A stretch of 64,000 nt of DNA. Origin: Sanguinoderma infundibulare (Eukaryota; Basidiomycota; Agaricomycetes; Polyporales; Polyporaceae). The first letter of the stretch is position 1. Every line of letters starts with the position of its first letter. Below the pieces are notes generated by a model. It made no database searches. It was not told the origin of the DNA and saw only the letters and a program-made list of their open reading frames with translations. The stretch lies in assembly GCA_032821775.1 (NCBI GenBank), contig JAVLRN010000006.1, forward strand, positions 930,001-994,000, read 5' to 3'. This document shows positions 11,337 to 23,071 of this stretch, one piece after another. The translations under genes were made by a program, and so were the position numbers.

Positions 11337-13375
11337 TTACTCTTTGCGGCGCGGCGCGTTCGGAACGAGCGCCCACAAAAACACCATGAAGCCCATCATC
11401 GACACCAACCTGTGCAGCCTTCGTGCCATACACCCATGAGTATAGACATGAATGCGATCTTACAGAGGTTGCAAGCTTCTGATTCCGACCTTTGACGCGA
11501 GCGCTCCGGTGAGGAAAGGCAAGAGTGCCGAGCCCGCCTGCCCAAAGCCAGCGATCCAGCCAATGGACCCAGTGAGCAGACGACGAGGAAGGACACGGCT
11601 GGCGTGGTTCATGACTATGGGGTAAATTGGCCCAAAGAGCACTCCGACGAAGGATACGGCCACAGCGCCGCCGATGAGCGAGGGGACTAGCCATACCACG
11701 AGCTCCAGCCTGCAGATGCGATGATGATCATGGTAAGCGTACGAGCGGCGCACGAGGCTGACGGGGAACATGATTACCCAATGGCGACAACAGCATAGAG
11801 AAAGATGGCGCGACGTTCTCCGATCTAGGGAGGTATGTAAATGGGGATGGAGAGGTGGAGAACGATATAAGACGGAAATGTACTTTCTGGTTTACCCAAA
11901 GGAGTCCGACGCGACGCAAGGTCAAACCTGCTCACTGTGTGAGACGGACCTTGCAACTAGAAACCTGGAGCCGTACCGCCAAAGAAACCCGACGAGATGT
12001 ATCCTGAAGAGGGCCCTCCACCACGAAGGTTAATGACGTACGTGACAATCCAGCCTACGATGATCTCATGGTGAGAACAAGTAACGAACGAACAGGCTCA
12101 AATATGACTGATCTCCGAGCGTGATCTCGACGCCGACATAGATGAGGATGAAGATAGCCATGAGGTGCAGAGGCCGAAGTTTGAACATTTGGCTGTACTT
12201 GCTCCCTCCGCTTTCCTCTGCGGTATCTTCGTGGGCGGGCATTTGACCGATCTCGGCAAGGGCCGCTACAAAGTGGATAGTTGATCAGAATGCGAGATGG
12301 AATGTAAGGGGAAAAGGGGACGAACCATCCTGGTCCTTGAATCGGAACACGATGATCAGCACGGTCGTGTTCGCAAGCACGACCGCAAGTGACGCAAGGT
12401 AGTGGAAGGACCACTGGTGGAGTTGTGCGAACTGAGTTGCGATGAGAGGAGAGGACAGCGCACCGACGCCTGACGATTACTTGTTGATAGGACATTAGGC
12501 ATCTCAGACGTCGCGACACTCATACCATATATCGCATGCAATACGCTCATCTTCGTCGCTGCGTTATCTTTTAAGGAGGCGACAAATCCGTTTGCGCCAG
12601 CATCCTGGGTGGAAGGCAGGGATGACGGGGTAAGCGGAGCGCCAAGAAAGACAATGATTGGAACATGCCTGAAGCGACATGCCGAAGCCGTTGACAGCAT
12701 ATCCCAAGAGGAAGACAGGGAAGGGGGGCGCCGGAGCTTCTAGACAGTATCCCGCTACTTGTGCAACTGATCCTATGGGGCATAAGAAGATTAATCGCAC
12801 CACTCGACCACTACTTGCGTGAGACACATACCTAGTACCATCACCTTGCCGAAACCGAGACGATCCGTAAGCCAGACATTCGCTGCAGCGCCAGTCAAGA
12901 AGCCCTGGACACAACAAGAGGATATGAGAATGTCTAACTGTGACCTGAAGGAGAGTAACATACGATGCAGGCAAATACGAATATCAGGGATACGACAGCG
13001 AAGTTGACCAATGCTTCCAAGCTCAGATCCGACTCCTCGAGACCAATCAAGAGATAGGAAGCGTACGTGGTATACACTCTGTATACGTTGGAGTAGAGGA
13101 CCCGTTGAACCATCGTTCCAACCCGCAAGGAAGTGTTCCCAACAGAGCGTGATGAACTGGATCCTCGCCTTTCGGCGCATCGCAGGCGTCGAAGCTGAGA
13201 CGGCGGCGGGAGGGATGGACTCGCATGACTGAACGTCCTCCGTCTCGGCGGTCTCTACCATCCCCAGACTCTTGCGAATACCAATAACATCCTCATTCGC
13301 AGTAGCAGTAGGGGTGACTGGTTCTTCCGGAGGGTGGGGAGGACGAGCGCGGATAGAGGTCAATTCAACTTCCAT
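11337..13375 (-). CDS. Major facilitator superfamily transporter
   Basis: A multi-exon minus-strand gene from ATG 13375 (MEVELTSIRARPPHPPEEP) to TAA 11337-11339. A cytoplasmic Ser/Thr/Pro-rich N-terminus of ~75 residues leads into the first membrane helix region (RIQFITLCWEHFLAGWNDGS). Later helices include VNFAVVSLIFVFAC, VFLLGYAVNGFGMSLQ, WSFHYLASLAVVLANTTVLI, LHLMAIFILIYVGVEITLG, LVWLVPSLIGGAVAVSFVGV and a C-terminal helix ending WALVPNAPRRKE. A charged central loop (MPAHEDTAEESGG) separates the two halves, as in 12-helix MFS proteins. The GWNDGS-type first helix resembles fungal transporters annotated near yeast Bsc6; the substrate is unknown. An upstream in-frame GTG/TTG region exists, but 13375 is the first ATG fitting the family N-terminus. 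The many exons make internal boundaries approximate. Confidence 0.82.
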
Positions 13376-13585
13376 GCTGCTGGATGATTCGGTCGAGACA
13401 AGGAAGGAGAGAGACAAGTAGCTGTACTCGCACAACAAGCTTTATAAGCCCGGTTAACTGGGCCACGTTCAGTTTGCATCTCCAGACGGACACGTTTTCG
13501 AGTCGACGGCATAAAGGCCGGGTATGATGTGCTTATATACACGAGGCATCTTGGCACTACGTGACTCGGTCGATACCGTCAGCCC

Positions 13586-14329
13586 GCCACCACGTCCACC
13601 TCGTCCCCTCGGTCGACCACGTCGGGGCGCTGGTCCCTCTCTGAGCTCTTCGCGCGCAAACCGAACCTGCATGCGCTTTTGGACCTCCCTGCCGCCGCAT
13701 CCCGGTAAGAGGAAGGGGACGGTGTGGTACTTCGGCGCGGCTTCGCGTGGCTCTGGCACGACCTCACGACGCTCGCCCCGTGCGACTTTGAGCTCGCGTA
13801 CGCGGACCCGACCGTCCTCGCCAGCACGGCTGCCCTCCGCGGCGCGCGCACCGCTGCCGCTGCCGCAGTAGGAGTAGGAGTGGGAGCGGGGGGAAGAGCG
13901 GCGGGGCAGGCGGCGGTGATGACGGAGACGGCGGCGCGGCACGTGTTGGCGAGGGTGACGCAGAAGGCGAAGAAGCTGTTCGTGCTGCTGGGCACGAAGC
14001 AGCTGGAGGTCACGGACGCGCCCGATGGGAAGGCTGGCAAGGAGAAGAAGGGCAGGGACGCAGCGGAGAGCGGCGAGACGAGAGGAGAGGAAGGAGAGGA
14101 GGAGGAAAAGGGACGCGCTTACGACTACGACAGGCTGTTCGCGGCGGCGCAGGACAACGTCGTCGCGACGAACGACACAGCGCTACGCACGCTCCTGGGC
14201 GGATTTAGGGACCACGGGCTGGTGGTGACGGTGTCGACAGTGGCACAGGGCGCGGAGGCGATGTGGATCCCGATGCGGAGGGAGGCGCTGTTGAAGATCG
14301 TTGGGGAGCTCAAGGCGGAAGGCCATTAG
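13586..14329 (+). pseudogene. ORC2: 5'-truncated ORC2 fragment (origin recognition complex subunit 2)
   Basis: Only the C-terminal part of an Orc2-like protein is present. A first piece in one frame (HHVHLVPSVDHVGA, about 13588-13630) matches the Orc2 segment before its conserved Trp motif and soon meets a stop. A second piece in another frame, from about 13735, contains RGFAWLWHDLTTLAPCDFEL, an acidic/Gly-rich insertion, DRLFAAAQDNVVATNDTALR and a final EAMWIPMRREALLKIVGELK, ending at TAG 14327-14329. The ~350 N-terminal residues of a normal Orc2 are missing, and no convincing intron joins the two frames. Orc2 is an essential nuclear replication-origin subunit, so an intact copy should lie elsewhere. 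The alternative, a gene model with an upstream exon that I failed to find, is less likely because the neighbouring MFS gene starts only ~210 bp upstream. Confidence 0.7.
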
Positions 14330-14727
14330 GTGCGCGGTTGTGTTCGATGCTCAATTTGTCCTGTCGCCCTGTCGAGGCTTTGACTGTATCTATATGCTTC
14401 TAGAGACATGTGTATCATTAACATGCGGAAAACATGGGGCGTAGCGGATGGTTCACGATCTTGTTTCCTTCGTCTTCTACATTTCTTACGGCCTGGCAAG
14501 CAGATGTGTCGAGATTCAAAACTCCTCACCACTGGCGCACTTGGAAGCGACAAGGTAGGTTAAGACTGATTAATGCTCAATTCGTTTCCAGCCCTGTCAA
14601 GGAGTTTAAACACGACAGGACCGTCCACCAGCTCCTGCAGGTTTTCAAGCGTCGACTGTCTACCAGCCTGGCTCCGCTATACTTCATGGGAGTCTTTATC
14701 TGCACTTGCATCAGCGAGATCTTTGGA
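14330..14727. other. Intergenic, ORC2 fragment to repeat copy B
   Basis: About 400 bases with no convincing coding frame. The first part is likely the old ORC2 3' flank. Homology to the repeat family begins near 14728 (CTGTCCGAGTCGTCTTC...). Confidence 0.4.
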
Positions 14728-16300
14728 GCGCTGTCCGAGTCGTCTTCATTTTACTGTCCACCGTCCCCTCCTTACTGTCCGCCAAGTCCTCGCTCTCGCT
14801 CTCGTCTTGTGAGGGATTGGCAGCCATCCGGACTCAGGTCCTGGAACTCACCTTCGGTTCTTGTTTGGTTCCTCCGCTTTGAGGGCGGCGGACACAACCT
14901 GCGAACGTCAATGTCCGCCGCATAATGCGTCCCGCACCACCGTATCGCCGGCAACTCAGCCACTCTGAAGGCTGGCAGTGTCCGGCAGCACGAGCCGGGG
15001 ATTCGCAAGCCTCTGCAAGCCTCGTTCTTTCCAAGTCATCCGAGGCCAGCCAATTATGGAAGGTGACTTGCTAAATCGGACGGGAAGGTTGGGTGGTTAG
15101 CCACCATCGTGAAGGGTATAAAGAACCCGGGCCCCCGAAGAGCCGTCTCCGCATCCACAGCCTTCATCATCTACCAGTGCGACTACCCCACACGCACCAC
15201 CAGCGCTCACCAGCGATGCTCTTCATCTTCTCTCGTTCGCCTGCGTCCAGAAAACAACAAAACCCAGATCTGCTTCCTTTCCTGTCTGCTTGCAAGAAGA
15301 CTCGTCATTCTCCGCTCCTCATGCCTCGCTTCTTGTTTCACCCAACTCGGCCTCCTGACTCGACGTCTCCCGGTCGGGGACGGCGTGTCGGGCCCTAGCT
15401 GTCCCCACGCCGCGTCTCCGGCCCCCGCGTTCGACCTCGCTCTCCTTTCCTATAACGACCTGCTGCCGAAACCGCCCCAATGTCTGGTCGGCCCCCTCGA
15501 CCAATATGGACGACGCCTACTGTCGCTTCGCCCTCAAGCCTCCCTCCTCGATCACCAAGCGTTAGGTTATGCCGTGTCTCACACGGCTGCGATCGTGGAG
15601 GAACACTCGGTGAGTTACCTAGTCCAGTGTTCACCTCTCCACTTTGGTTGATCGTCTTGACTGTGGTAGAGGGCCTCAGCCTGAGCTGGCGCATACGACT
15701 ACCGTTTGCTGCCTTCACGGGCCGCTGTGTCCACGGCGCCCTCGAGCATGGATACCTTTCTGCTATACTGCCGCACACGGCGCCGCGACAGTGTCGCAGA
15801 AAAGTACACTCGGTAAGTCGCCTTCACACGCTGTCCTACGTTCGTATCTGACCCCCATACCCTGGAACGACAGAATCGCGTCGGACGAGCACGACGGGCG
15901 TTCGCCAGACCCCGCGGGACTCGCGCAGACGTCGTCCACGGTTGCGCGCGCGTCTCTCCCTCCCCCTGCCTTCGGCCGGGGCCGTGGGGTGGAACGAGAG
16001 GGACGCGCCAGGGGACCTGGTCGGCTTTGGAGGAGGTTTTGGCGCGGTTGTTTATGGAGAGGTTGCGAGGTCGATGTCAGTCGGGAGAAAAGAGAAAACC
16101 CCGGACGCGGCATGTACACGATCACCGAGTTCGTTGTGTAGATGCGGTCCGGCACAAAAACACGCAATAATAGAAAATCGTCAACTCGGAACATGGACTC
16201 TCGTATGCGCTTGGAGCTTTGAACATTAATGCTGAACGTGAGCTCGATCGTCGATGTTAGGCAGATGCTTTTGCGGCCCGGGCGGCAAACCCATCCGGAA
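14728..16300 (+). repeat. Repeat family copy B
   Basis: This copy has the same landmarks as copy A: TATAAA at 15117-15122, the HTAAI-x-EEHS frame before GTGAGT, the GTAAGT/CAG block and the terminal GMYTITEFVV frame ending at TAG 16139-16141. Compared with A it lacks the first ~70 bases and carries an 8-base insertion after the TATA box (GGGCCC near 15128). Beyond the common 3' end it shares a further ~45 bp block (16256-16300, containing GCGGCCCGGGCGGCAAACCC) with copy C but not with A or D. It ends about 190 bp before the CPS1 start codon, so it makes up most of that gene's upstream region. Confidence 0.85.
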
Positions 16301-16492
16301 CCCGCCTCTATTCCAAGTCGGACTCGGAGCGGACGCCGAGTTGTCTCAACTTGCGGCCATGATGGTGTCGCCTTCGCTATCTCTGCTCTCACGCCACCTC
16401 TTTTGCCTACCTCTGCTCCTCGCCTGCACGACAGTGGGCAACAGACCCGGAGCGAAGAGTCACTGTTCGACGTGACAAGCATTGGCGTCGCG

Positions 16493-19026
16493 ATGCGCTC
16501 AGACGACCGAGCATTCCGCCGACTCTGCCTCCTCCTTGGGCCTCAGAAGTCCTCGGTTGTTGCGCGGTCCGAAGACGACGCTTCTTATACTTCGTTTTCC
16601 GACTACAAGAGATCGCTTTCCACGTCGGATCTCGCAGACGCGAACAAGCTCGATGGGCCTTACTACGCTGAGAAAGGTCTTGTTGCCCCTCCGCAACACG
16701 CACTATCTGCACGACGACAGGGCGGCACACGGACGTACTTCTCTCTGGCTTTGTTTTCCGTGCTTGGCTTGTCCTTGTTCTATCTATTCGCGAAAAGCCC
16801 TCACTTCGGTCCTTGCGGTTCGGCGATACAGCTCGCCCAAGACGACTTGGAAGGAGCATGTCCTCAGGCGCAAGGCATCGCTCCCCAGAAGCACAGCGTG
16901 CTATTGGATGAGCTAGAGGCGACCTACCGGACGGAGGACTTCAAGTTGGAAGCATATGATTCATTGGGAGGGGCGATCAGGGTACCGTACGTCTGTCTCG
17001 AAGCATTCATTCTTCTTCTCGCCTTATCGACGCATTCAGTCAGGACGGTCGCGTATGATGACCTCGTCCCACCTGGTTCAGACGAGCGTTGGAAGATTTT
17101 TGGACAATTGCACACCTACCTTGAGAAACGCTTCCCATTGGTGTACGTCTCTCGCTTCCTCATTGGAATACCGGTTCCCATTGTTTCGTATGCAGCCACG
17201 CCAATCTTCAGAAGACCCATGTGAACAAATATGCCCTTGTTTATCACTGGCAGGGCAGCGATAACTCCCTCAAGCCTGCGCTTTTAACTGCTCACCAAGG
17301 TTCGTCGATATGGGTTCCATCATTGTTGCTGTACGTTCATCTCGTGAATTCTAGATGTCGTGCCAGTCGAGCCTTCGACAGTAGACCAGTGGAACCATCC
17401 TCCTTTTTCTGGTTATTTCGATGGTACGTTGATTTGTTACGAAATTTAGATCTCGTCGCTCAGGCAAAGCAGGTGAATATATTTGGGGGCGCGGCAGCTG
17501 CGACGACAAGCCTGGTCTTGTTGGTAGTCTGTATGTTACGCATATCAATTCGCTGTCCCCTTTCCTGCCCGCTAATATCATACGTAGCACTGTCGTAGAA
17601 GAGCTGCTGCGGGCGGGATTTAAGCCTACACGCACTTTCGTTTTGGCATATGGCATCGACGAGGAGCGCGGTGGTACCTCGGTGGGTTTGCAAGTGTTCG
17701 GGGTCGAAGAACGTTTTGTCCTAACTGCGCGTACAACAACCCAGGGCGCTACTGCTATCCGAGACTATCTGCTGACAATTTACGGGGAGTATGCATTCTC
17801 CATCCTTGTGGATGAAGGAGGTTCGCAATATCTCGCCTACTATTACTCAGTCGCCTTTATTAACGCACCGAATTGCCCCAGGTGGATACGAAGTCAAGGA
17901 CGACGTTATCATGTCCAGTCCAGGGGTCGCTGAGAAGGGCAAGTTTGATGTCCGCTTTGAAATATCTGCTCCAGGAGGACATTCTAGCGTACCTCCAAAA
18001 CATACCGTATGTTCTGCTTGTTTCCGCCATTTTAACGATTCCTGAAATCACAATCCCATGATCTAGAGCATCGGCATGCTCGCCGCTGTTATTAAACGAC
18101 TTGAAGCCAACCCGCACAGCCCGCAACTGAACCGCTCCGGAATGTACTACTCCCTTCTGCAGTGCCGAGCCGCACACGACACCTCGATCTCTCCGCATCT
18201 CCGCTCGCTCATCTCACGCTCGCTGTCCTCCGACAAGGCCCTACACGTGCTCGAGCGGTTTTTGGCGAAGACGGACGGACTTCATCGCGCGCTTGCGGGG
18301 ACAACACAGGCTGCAGACGTCGTCCGCGGCGGCGTGAAGACCAATGCTCTCCCAGAGCGGGCCGAGGTCATCGTAAACCACCGCATCGACGTCCACAGCT
18401 CGGTTGGCGCCCTTCAGAAGCGCATCGTGGAGGTTGTCAAGCCCGTCGTCGCGCGGTTTGGGCTCGACCTTGTCGCGTTCGAAAACTCGGAGTTCACAAT
18501 CAAACATGGCGGCGAGAGCGCTGGAATATTGCGGATCGCTGATGCGTTCGGCACTGCGCTCGAGCCCGCACCGGTGACGCCTACAGGAGACAGTGGGCCG
18601 TTCCAGCTCCTGTCGGGGACCATCATCGGCGTTCTAGGCGCGTCGAACCGGACAGGGTATGACAAGAAGGTCTTCATCGCGCCGGGGATGTCGACAGGCA
18701 ATACAGGTCAGAATTACACCGCAACCATTGCGACTGTCGCGGTGCTGACTATGTCCTGTTCGCAACAGACACGAAGCATTACTGGAAGTTGACCAAACAT
18801 ATTTTCCGATATGGGCACCTAAACCATGCCGACAGCTTCAATGGCGCTCACACGGTTAATGAAGGTGCGTGTACGGTGGACCGTAGAGTCAGGAGTTGTG
18901 TAATATCGATTGACTAACACGACATCTTTGAACGTTCCAGCCCTTCGCGCCGAGGGTTTCATTGAAACGATCCGGTTCTTTACGTGGGTCATTCTAAACG
19001 CTGACGAGTCGCCTTTGCTGGAATGA
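16493..19026 (+). CDS. CPS1: Vacuolar Gly-Xaa carboxypeptidase (carboxypeptidase S, M20 family)
   Basis: A multi-exon M20 zinc metallopeptidase of roughly 590 residues, ATG 16493 to TGA 19024-19026. A polar N-terminal tail is followed by one membrane helix (TYFSLALFSVLGLSLFYLFA, residues ~82-101), matching the type II anchor that sends yeast Cps1 to the vacuole. Metal-binding motifs come in the family order: AHQDVVPV (His), YIWGRGSCDDKPGLVG (bridging Asp), YGIDEERGG (catalytic Glu pair), and near the end FNGAHTVNE (His). A dimerisation-type domain lies between (FEISAPGGHSSVPP...). The product hydrolyses C-terminal residues from short peptides in the vacuole lumen. An in-frame ATG exists at 16229 inside the repeat flank, but 16493 gives the natural N-terminus. 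Repeat copy B lies immediately upstream. Confidence 0.9.
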
Positions 19027-19290
19027 GGTTTACGAGGAGAAGCATTGTGGAAAGACCCAACAGTAATTGTGGTAATGGTTTCATTGTCAATCTAAGATCA
19101 TTTCATTTCGGTACCGCGCCGGCACCGTTCCTGTAAGTACTGCACGAGACGCGGTCGAGGGTCGTGGCGTGGGACATCGACCACTCGCACCAGTCTTCCA
19201 GGCTCCCACAAGCTGTCTTTATCCCCACCGCTGTCAGTGAGAACTCTATGCAAGTATAGAAATGCGCTGAATCTCGCGGGAGATATGTCC
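19027..19290. other. CPS1 3' flank
   Basis: Short, AT-richer sequence after the CPS1 stop codon, likely 3' UTR; nothing else seen. Confidence 0.4.
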
Positions 19291-20046
19291 TCATCTTCGG
19301 GACGCGCATACCATTCGATGCCCTGCCATACAAGGTGCTGTTGAATGCGACAAACCTTCGAGACTGACTGCTGACTGCTCCTTGACAGGAGAGCGGTCCG
19401 TACAGGTCAGGTGCACGGTGAACGTTTGAACGTTCGTCCACCGCGATTGCTTCCCCTCGAGCATCACGCAACGGCGTACTCGCCTCACGGGCAGAAATTC
19501 CCCGGACGTCGACGCGACGTTCAGGGGCACAATGTGTCATTCCCGACCGGCGAACAACTTCCATGTATTCCAGGAACCAGCATCATCGCGCATCACTCGC
19601 GAACTGTGCATTCCCAGGATGGATCCATTCTTACCAAGGCACATCCCTGGTATTCTGGAGTAACGAATCGGATTCATAGAGGGGTCTTCAACGTGCCGTC
19701 GCCCGAAGTATTGACCGTCTTCTGGGCTCCGAGATGACAGGTAAATCCGAATAGACCAGTTGGGGCACATACATACTCACAACGGTGGTGCTTGGCAACC
19801 ATGCGCCCTCAAGACGTTCTTGGTGCGCCACGCTCAGACGTATTTGTACCGTGCAGGCGACCCCATGACGAGGAGGGTTGCTTGAGTATCCACAAACGCC
19901 GTGTACTGTACTTTCGCATGACAATATGTTGCCACAGCCCCACAGCCTTCCCCGTCCGGAGTTTGCACGTAGCCGTCGTTGGCCGCTGCATCGAACGATT
20001 GAATATTGAGCCTTGAAACGAGGCGGCCCTTGGCGTGCCAACCTGG
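19291..20046 (-). pseudogene. Possible decayed or unresolved gene, unknown family
   Basis: Three minus-strand pieces look coding by composition. The first (about 20046-19850) reads VSRLNIQSFDAAANDGYVQT and continues through CGAVATYCHAKVQYTAFVD to GSPARYKYV. The second (about 19710-19537) contains SMNPIRYSRIPGMCLGKNG and ends SWNTWKLFAGRE at a TGA. The third continues in the same frame directly after that TGA (IVPLNVASTSGEFLPVRRV...TVHLTCTD) to about 19291. One in-frame stop between two coding-looking stretches suggests a pseudogene or a missed intron. I cannot find a start exon or name the family. The cysteines and lack of charged clusters would fit a secreted protein, but this is a guess. 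Confidence 0.3.
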
Positions 20047-20426
20047 TCAATTTTCATAGGTCATTGGTTGGGCTGCGCTGAGGCCTTCAAGGCTCAGAGC
20101 CGCGATACTCGGAGAGCGCAGTTGATTATCTGCGAGGTTTATTATAGAACGTGCAATGACGTGTTTCTAATGGTTTGCAATCGGAGAATCAATAATCAGA
20201 CTCCGTAAACTTGAATCCTTTTCGGAGCTACAGCTGAGATGAAAACGGGATGCCGGGCCAGGGACGGCAGGGCCGAAGAGGGATAGTGTGCTCACAGTGC
20301 ATAACGCAGCGTGCTCAACCCTCTCCTCAACGACCGCCACGGCGTCGACGACTCCTCCCGATACCGCCTGCGTGGGCTGCGCGTGCCCTCTTTCGTTTAC
20401 CCTGACTTGCTCCCGCTCACCTGGCC
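20047..20426. other. Upstream region of the Zds1-type gene
   Basis: 380 bases without a gene. The last ~120 bases before ATG 20427 are pyrimidine-rich, typical of a fungal 5' UTR. Confidence 0.4.
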
Positions 20427-23071
20427 ATGCAGCCCTCCCAGCTCGAGATCCAGCGCGAGGTCGAAGCTCTCCGAGACCTCAGAAGACGGTCCACCGCCCA
20501 GGGCGGCCCCGGCTCTCTCGTTCTCGACCCCGATCTGCCCAACGAAGGCTCCCAGTCTCAGGCGGCTTACTGGTCCCCCACCGACGACTCGAGCAGCAGC
20601 TCGCATGACAGCCATATCGAGAACGGCTCCGCCGAGGGACAGGACGATCCCTTCCACCTCTTCTGGGTCCCCGCACGGGTTCACCCAGAGCTCGCGCCGA
20701 AGGAGTTTCGTGAGTTCCTCAAGGAGCATGCGCGATCCGATGGCACCGCGCCGCCAGGCCCTGGCCGTTCGAATTCGATCGGCTCCGCGTCCTCACTCCT
20801 CGGGCGGAAGAAGTCGATGCTGAGCAGGCAGTACCGACCGTCGGCGAACGACGGCGTAGAGGACGAGGAGGAGACGGTGGTGCCCCTCCGACGGAACCGG
20901 TCGAGCTACGTGAACGCCAACGTGCCGCAGCTGACTATCAGCGACCTCCAGAAGCTGGAGGAGCTGGCGGAGGAGGCGTCGATGAGCGATGATCCCACCA
21001 AGCTGCGAAGCGTGTTGAGGAGGAGCCTCAGCCTGAACATCGCGCCGTCCGGTATGTCCCTCGCGCTCGCATGCTCGTGCTTTCAAGCCGTACCGATCTT
21101 GTCGCTCTAGTGATCGACCAAATGGACGATCTCAGGGATCCGGGGGACGACGTCGACTCTCCCATCATCGTCCCCCCGCCCGGCCAGGTCCTACGTCGGA
21201 CCGCGCGGACAAAGATTCGTAAGGCCGGGACAGGCGAGGGCGCACATCGCTTCACAGCCACTCGGAGCCGTCGAAAATCCATCGGGCGTGCCGCCACCGC
21301 CGAGCCGCGTTCCTCCAGCGACCTATCGTCCAGCGACCATGGGGAGACCGAAACAATTCGTCGAGTGTCTCGATCCAAGGAAGACATACCCGAAGTACCG
21401 CCTCTTCCCCGCCCAGAGTCGTACAGTGTGGAGGCTGCTATCTACGATGCATATGTGCGGGAGGAGGCTGAGAAGGAACAGGTCTTCGAACTTCCCCCGC
21501 TCTCCGCCAGCCCTGACATTGTCACCGAGCTGGTTCCCGATTCGCACCAAATCATCGCGGAGGAAGAGCCCGAGCCGGAACCGACACCGAGCGTCGTTGG
21601 TCCCGTCATTTACCAACCTCAGCCTCAACGAGCTCTTGCGCCGCTATCTCCTGCAGAGTCGCCCATACCCCAACGAACACCATCGCCATCCACGCCTTCA
21701 GCCTCTACACCCGAGCTCACTACCTCGCCATCCACTTCAGAAACAGTGCCCCAGGCGCGACCTTCTCTCGCCCATACTGGCCCCATGTACCCCCCGCCGT
21801 CACCAACGCCATCTGAGAGCCGACGCGAAAAGGACAAGAAAGGCCTGTTCGGCAAGTGGGGCAGTAGCGAGAAGAGCAGCAAGAAGAATAAGGAGAAGGC
21901 CGAGCGGGAGAAGGAGAAAGAGACCGGTTTCTTCGGCTCTCTTTTCGGCTCGAAGAAGAAGAATGAGGAGCCGCAGTCGGTCACCTCGAACGCCGCGGGT
22001 CGCGAGACGGCAGCAGCCCTGTTGGGGGCGTCGAAGTCGTCCAAGAACTACGTTCCGCCGCCATCTCCTCAGCTCGGGATGTATGCGCGATACCCCATCC
22101 ACGTCGAGCGTGCCATATACCGCCTCAGTCATATCAAACTCGCGAACCCACGCCGGCCTCTCTACGAGCAGGTTCTCATCAGCAACCTGATGTTCTGGTA
22201 CCTCGGCGTCATCAACAAGACCGGACAGAACCAAGGGCAGGGTCAGGGCCAGAACGCTAACGCGCAGGGAGGTGCCGCCTCTGCAGATAAGGAGCGGGAG
22301 GAGAAGGAGAAGAAGGAGCGGGAAGAGAGGGAACGGGCGGAGAAGGAGCGCGAGAAGCAGGAGCGGAAAGAGAGCCAGCGGAAGGGCAGCCTCACCAAGC
22401 CCGGGCCTAACGGTTCGAGGAGAGCGGAGATGCCGGTGAGAGGACCGCAATACGAGATGCAACACCGCGCGATGGAGCAAGGCTACGGAGCGTACGGGGA
22501 ATTACCAAACGGCGGTTCGCCCCGGGAACGGACCTCTTCTGCCCCGTCACTACCCATCCACCGCTCCCCGCCGACGCCGCAGTCGCAGTACTCGGTGCAG
22601 CTCGTGCAACCACAACCACGACAGCCAAACTCGCCTGGTAGCGCGAACAGTCAGTATTATGAGATCGGGGAGTCGTCGCCGCAACAATACCAGTTACCCC
22701 CTGGGGCCATGCCGCCCGTCGCGGTCGAGCAATCGTGGATGTCGCAATCTCAGCAGCTGAACAACGCTAACTCGTCATCGCCGCCCAGACCGGGGTCCCC
22801 GCCATCGTCTCCGCCATCTTCGGGGGGCCGTCGGCCGCGGTCGCCCCCACAAGGAAATCGATATTCTCAGCAGGAGAAGCAGGCGGGCAACCAGAGGTCG
22901 CCAGGGCGGTCGCTGTCGGCAACGGCCACACCTTCTCCATCGATGGCCCCGATGAATGGCAAGGTTAAGAAGGTGATGAGTGCGCATGCGGTGCCGGCGC
23001 GGCAATCGAGCGAGGACGAGGACGTCCCGCTTGCGGTATGGCAACAGCAACAACGGAGAAAGGAGTTCTGA
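20427..23071 (+). CDS. ZDS1: Zds1-type cell polarity / PP2A-regulating protein
   Basis: Two exons, 20427-21051 and 21111-23071, split by a 59 bp intron (GTATGT...CTAG), encode 861 residues. Near residue 75-100 is the conserved FHLFWVPARVHPELAPKEFR segment found at the N-terminus of fungal Zds proteins. The Zds C-terminal signature lies at ~residues 540-590: MYARYPIHVERAIYRLSHIK followed by PLYEQVLISNLMFWYLGVIN. The middle and end are disordered, with Ser/Pro-rich, Lys/Glu-rich (residues ~455-500) and Gln/Pro-rich stretches. Yeast Zds1/2 bind and regulate PP2A-Cdc55 and act in polarity and mitotic entry; a similar role is inferred. The protein is probably cytoplasmic or at the cell cortex. The reading frame is intact. 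Confidence 0.9.
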
